A stretch of 64,000 nt of DNA from Novosphingobium piscinae (GTDB taxonomy: Bacteria; Pseudomonadota; Alphaproteobacteria; Sphingomonadales; Sphingomonadaceae), in assembly GCF_014230355.1 (NCBI RefSeq), contig NZ_JACLAX010000013.1, forward strand, positions 1 to 64,000, given 5' to 3'. A program made the translations under genes and the position numbers. Under the pieces are notes generated by a model. It searched no databases. It was given only the letters and a program-made list of their open reading frames with translations, and had not been told where the DNA came from. Below are positions 62,017 through 64,000 of the stretch, in pieces (position 1 is the first letter of the stretch; the number at the start of each line of letters is the position of its first letter).

Positions 62017-62706
62017 TTACGCGCCGCCGGTCCACAAAGGGGCCTTGATCCCCTCGAGGAACGCGGCATGCGCGGCCAGTTCCGCCTCGCTCGCCGCATG
62101 CGGCCGGGCGGGACGGAAAACGCGCTCGCGAGTGACCACGGTCATCGCGGCAACGATCTGATCGGCCGGGGCTCCGGCCAGCTCGAGCCCGATCTGCCGG
62201 CCGCCGGTCAGCTCGACATAGACCTGGGCGAGCAGTTCGGCATCGAGCAGGGCGCCATGGCGCGTGCGGTGGCTGCGGTCGATCCCATAGCGGGTGCACA
62301 GCGCGTCGAGCGAGAGCTTGGCCCCGGGATGCCGCACCCGGGCCAGCTTGACCGTATCGACCATGCGCGAGAGGCACACCGCCTCGCGCCCGCACTGATC
62401 GAGCTCGGCATTGAGGAAGCCGAAATCGAAGCCGGCGTTGTGCGCCACCAGCGGACTGTCGCCCAGGAAGTCCAGCAGCTCGGCAGCCCGGTCGGCGAAA
62501 CGCGGCTTGTCGGCGAGGAAGGTGGCGGACAGGCCGTGGACCGCCTCAGCCTCGGCCGGCATGTCGCGCTCGGGGTTGAAATAGGCGTGGAACACCGCGC
62601 CGGTGGCGACCCGGTTGACCAGTTCGATGCAGCCGATCTCGACCATCCTGTCACCCTTGCGGGGATCGAGTCCGGTGGTTTCGGTGTCGAAGATGATCTC
62701 GCGCAT
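62017..62706 (-). CDS. dnaQ: DNA polymerase III epsilon subunit
   Basis: DnaQ (229 residues) is the 3'-5' proofreading exonuclease of the replicase. ExoI motif FDTETTGLD (Asp7, Glu9), ExoII LVAHNAGFDFGFLNAEL (Asp), ExoIII HGALLDAELLAQVY (His, Asp), all present. The C terminus has an Ala-rich helical extension that can contact the alpha subunit. It is upstream of hpf and lies downstream of coaE, as in other alphaproteobacteria. Confidence 0.95.
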   Translation of the reverse strand: MREIIFDTETTGLDPRKGDRMVEIGCIELVNRVATGAVFHAYFNPERDMPAEAEAVHGLSATFLADKPRFADRAAELLDFLGDSPLVAHNAGFDFGFLNAELDQCGREAVCLSRMVDTVKLARVRHPGAKLSLDALCTRYGIDRSHRTRHGALLDAELLAQVYVELTGGRQIGLELAGAPADQIVAAMTVVTRERVFRPARPHAASEAELAAHAAFLEGIKAPLWTGGA

Positions 62707-62784
62707 TCCTCTCCATATCGGCCTCGCCGCGCCGCTGTGCAAGCGGGGAATGGGTGGCGACAGCGCGGCGGGGAGCGCCCGCGC

Positions 62785-63408
62785 TCAGCCCGCGCCGCGC
62801 AGTTGCCGGACCAGCGCGGCGACCGCTGCGCGGGTCTCCGCCAGGCTGGCTCCGGTGTCGATCACATGGTCGGCGCGGGCGCGCTTCTCGGCATCGGGCA
62901 CCTGCAGCGCGAGGATCTGCGCGAACTTCTCGGGCGTCATGCCGGGCCGGGCGAGGACCCGCGCGCGCTGCACCTCCGCCGGGGCCGAGACCACGGCCAC
63001 GGCATCGACCTGGGTCGCGCCGGTCTCGAACAGCAGCGGAATGTCGAACACCACCAGCGGTGCGGCCGCATGGCGCGCGAGAAAGGCGCGGCGCTCAGCC
63101 CCGACCGCGGGATGGACGATGCCCTCGAGCACACGGCGCTGCGCCGGATCGCCGAACACCGCCGCGCCCAGCCGGGCCCGGTCAACCCCGTCCGGCCCGG
63201 TCGTGCCCGGAAAGGCCGCCTCGATGGCGGGGAGCAGCGCCCCGCCGGGCCCTTGCAGGGCATGGACCGTGGCATCGGCATCGAACACCGGCACGCCCAG
63301 ATCGGCGAACATCGCCGCCACGGCCGACTTGCCCATGCCGATCGAGCCGGTCAGCCCGAGCAAAAAGGGCCGTCCCGCGGGCCGGGTCCGGGTGGGCGGC
63401 TCAACCAC
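62785..63408 (-). CDS. coaE: Dephospho-CoA kinase
   Basis: CoaE (207 residues) adds the 3'-phosphate to dephospho-CoA, the last step of coenzyme A synthesis. The P-loop is [13 protein letters not shown], then DADATVHAL, and [18 protein letters not shown]. The GTG start at 63408 overlaps the aroE stop by eight bases, so it is coupled to aroE. dnaQ follows 78 bases downstream. Confidence 0.95.
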   Translation of the reverse strand: MVEPPTRTRPAGRPFLLGLTGSIGMGKSAVAAMFADLGVPVFDADATVHALQGPGGALLPAIEAAFPGTTGPDGVDRARLGAAVFGDPAQRRVLEGIVHPAVGAERRAFLARHAAAPLVVFDIPLLFETGATQVDAVAVVSAPAEVQRARVLARPGMTPEKFAQILALQVPDAEKRARADHVIDTGASLAETRAAVAALVRQLRGAG

Positions 63409-64000
63409 GGGCGATCATACGGCGCAGCTCGGCATCGCGCCCGCGCGGTGCCGCCTGCCCGAAGAAGTGGGTGAAGGCGCTGTCGGCCTGGCCGATCAGC
63501 ATCGCCAACCCGTCGACAGTGGCAAAGCCTGCCGCGCGGGCGCCCTGGAGGAACGGCGTGTCGAGCGGCGCGGTGACGATGTCATAGGCCAGGCTTCCCG
63601 GCGGGGCGTGGCTCCAGTCAAACCGCAGCGGCGGCTGGCCGGTCATGCCGAGCAGACTGGCATTGACCACCAGATCGCAGCACCCGGCGCGGTCGTCGAA
63701 GGCGAAGTCGGTGGGAGCCGCAAAATGGGCGAGGTCCACCGCATGATGATCGCCCTGGGGGGCGAGCTCGTCGAGCAGGGCGCGGGCCTTGCCGGGATCG
63801 CGCCCGGCGAGAACCAGCACGAAGCCCCGCTCGGCCAGCCCCGAGACGATCGCCCGGGCCGCACCGCCGGTCCCGAGAATGCGGGCCATGCGGAACAGGT
63901 GCGGGCGGGCGAGCAGCGGGGCGAGCGGTTCTAGAAAGCCGGGAACGTCGGTGTTGAACCCGGTCAGCGTGCCATCGGCGGCGCGCACCACGGTGTTCAC
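63401..64000 (-). CDS. aroE: Shikimate dehydrogenase, C-terminal part
   Basis: Shikimate dehydrogenase, cut by the right edge of the window; 199 residues are visible of about 280. It reduces dehydroshikimate to shikimate with NADPH in aromatic amino acid synthesis. NADP fold: [17 protein letters not shown]. Other signatures: [20 protein letters not shown], and near the end [21 protein letters not shown]. The N-terminal catalytic Lys region is outside the window. The first visible codons are [17 protein letters not shown], which in intact enzymes lies near residue 85. Confidence 0.95.
   Translation of the reverse strand: MNTVVRAADGTLTGFNTDVPGFLEPLAPLLARPHLFRMARILGTGGAARAIVSGLAERGFVLVLAGRDPGKARALLDELAPQGDHHAVDLAHFAAPTDFAFDDRAGCCDLVVNASLLGMTGQPPLRFDWSHAPPGSLAYDIVTAPLDTPFLQGARAAGFATVDGLAMLIGQADSAFTHFFGQAAPRGRDAELRRMIARG

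Overview
The window is a 64 kb piece of a very GC-rich bacterial chromosome. Gene content and order point to an alphaproteobacterium of the Sphingomonadales (Sphingomonadaceae, Novosphingobium/Sphingomonas-like). The signs are: a CtrA cell-cycle regulator, an MmcB gene behind a GAAC-N7-GAAC SOS box, the order dnaQ-coaE-aroE, a long-form HPF followed by ptsN, a large TonB-dependent receptor, a LytS/LytTR two-component pair, and a dispersed repeat of a type common in sphingomonads. Family assignments come from reading the proteins by eye; no database search was run.

Layout. 0-5.5 kb: start of a lipoprotein, a PfkB (adenosine-type) kinase, a cluster of four alternating REP-like repeats, purD and xseA starting back to back, a DUF2093 protein and an M23 peptidase. 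5.6-14.7 kb: the accessory region, holding the C-terminal scrap of a lost TonB receptor, a TPR/aspartyl beta-hydroxylase, an intact TonB receptor, a TPR/sulfotransferase, a sulfotransferase-like protein of unknown function and a TPR/2OG-Fe(II) oxygenase. 14.8-21.7 kb: rpmB, tadA, a T2 RNase, nadC, the LytS/LytTR pair, a DsbA-like thioredoxin and an M48-TPR protease. 21.8-29.2 kb: PAS protein, MFS transporter, DUF2141, fatty-acid hydroxylase, RhlE helicase, DUF1289, GNAT, mmcB. 29.3 kb: tRNA-Arg(CCG). 29.5-38.8 kb: PQQ sugar dehydrogenase, NnrU, one-domain asparaginase, lptB, rpoN, AIM24 protein, HNH nuclease, gluQ, HIG1 protein, PduO adenosyltransferase, two small membrane proteins. 38.8-48 kb: mutS, malic enzyme, a chemoreceptor, a GDT1-type cation transporter, trmB, ctrA. 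48-64 kb: peptide-binding lipoprotein, PilZ, dksA, Sel1 protein, purH, msrA, zur, dxs, CBS protein, erpA, xth, SleB hydrolase, DUF1491, thioesterase, ptsN, hpf, dnaQ, coaE and a truncated aroE.

Most genes are core housekeeping. Purine synthesis (purD, purH), DNA repair and replication (xseA, mutS, xth, dnaQ, mmcB), global regulation (rpoN, ctrA, dksA, zur, ptsN) and cofactor synthesis (nadC, coaE, dxs, erpA) dominate. The part most likely to be a poorly described system is 5.6-14.7 kb. There, enzymes that hydroxylate and sulfate unknown targets, three of them on TPR or similar scaffolds, flank an outer-membrane receptor. Their joint role is inferred from position only. Several genes use GTG or TTG starts, and two small membrane-protein genes (58 and 50 codons) were read directly from the DNA.
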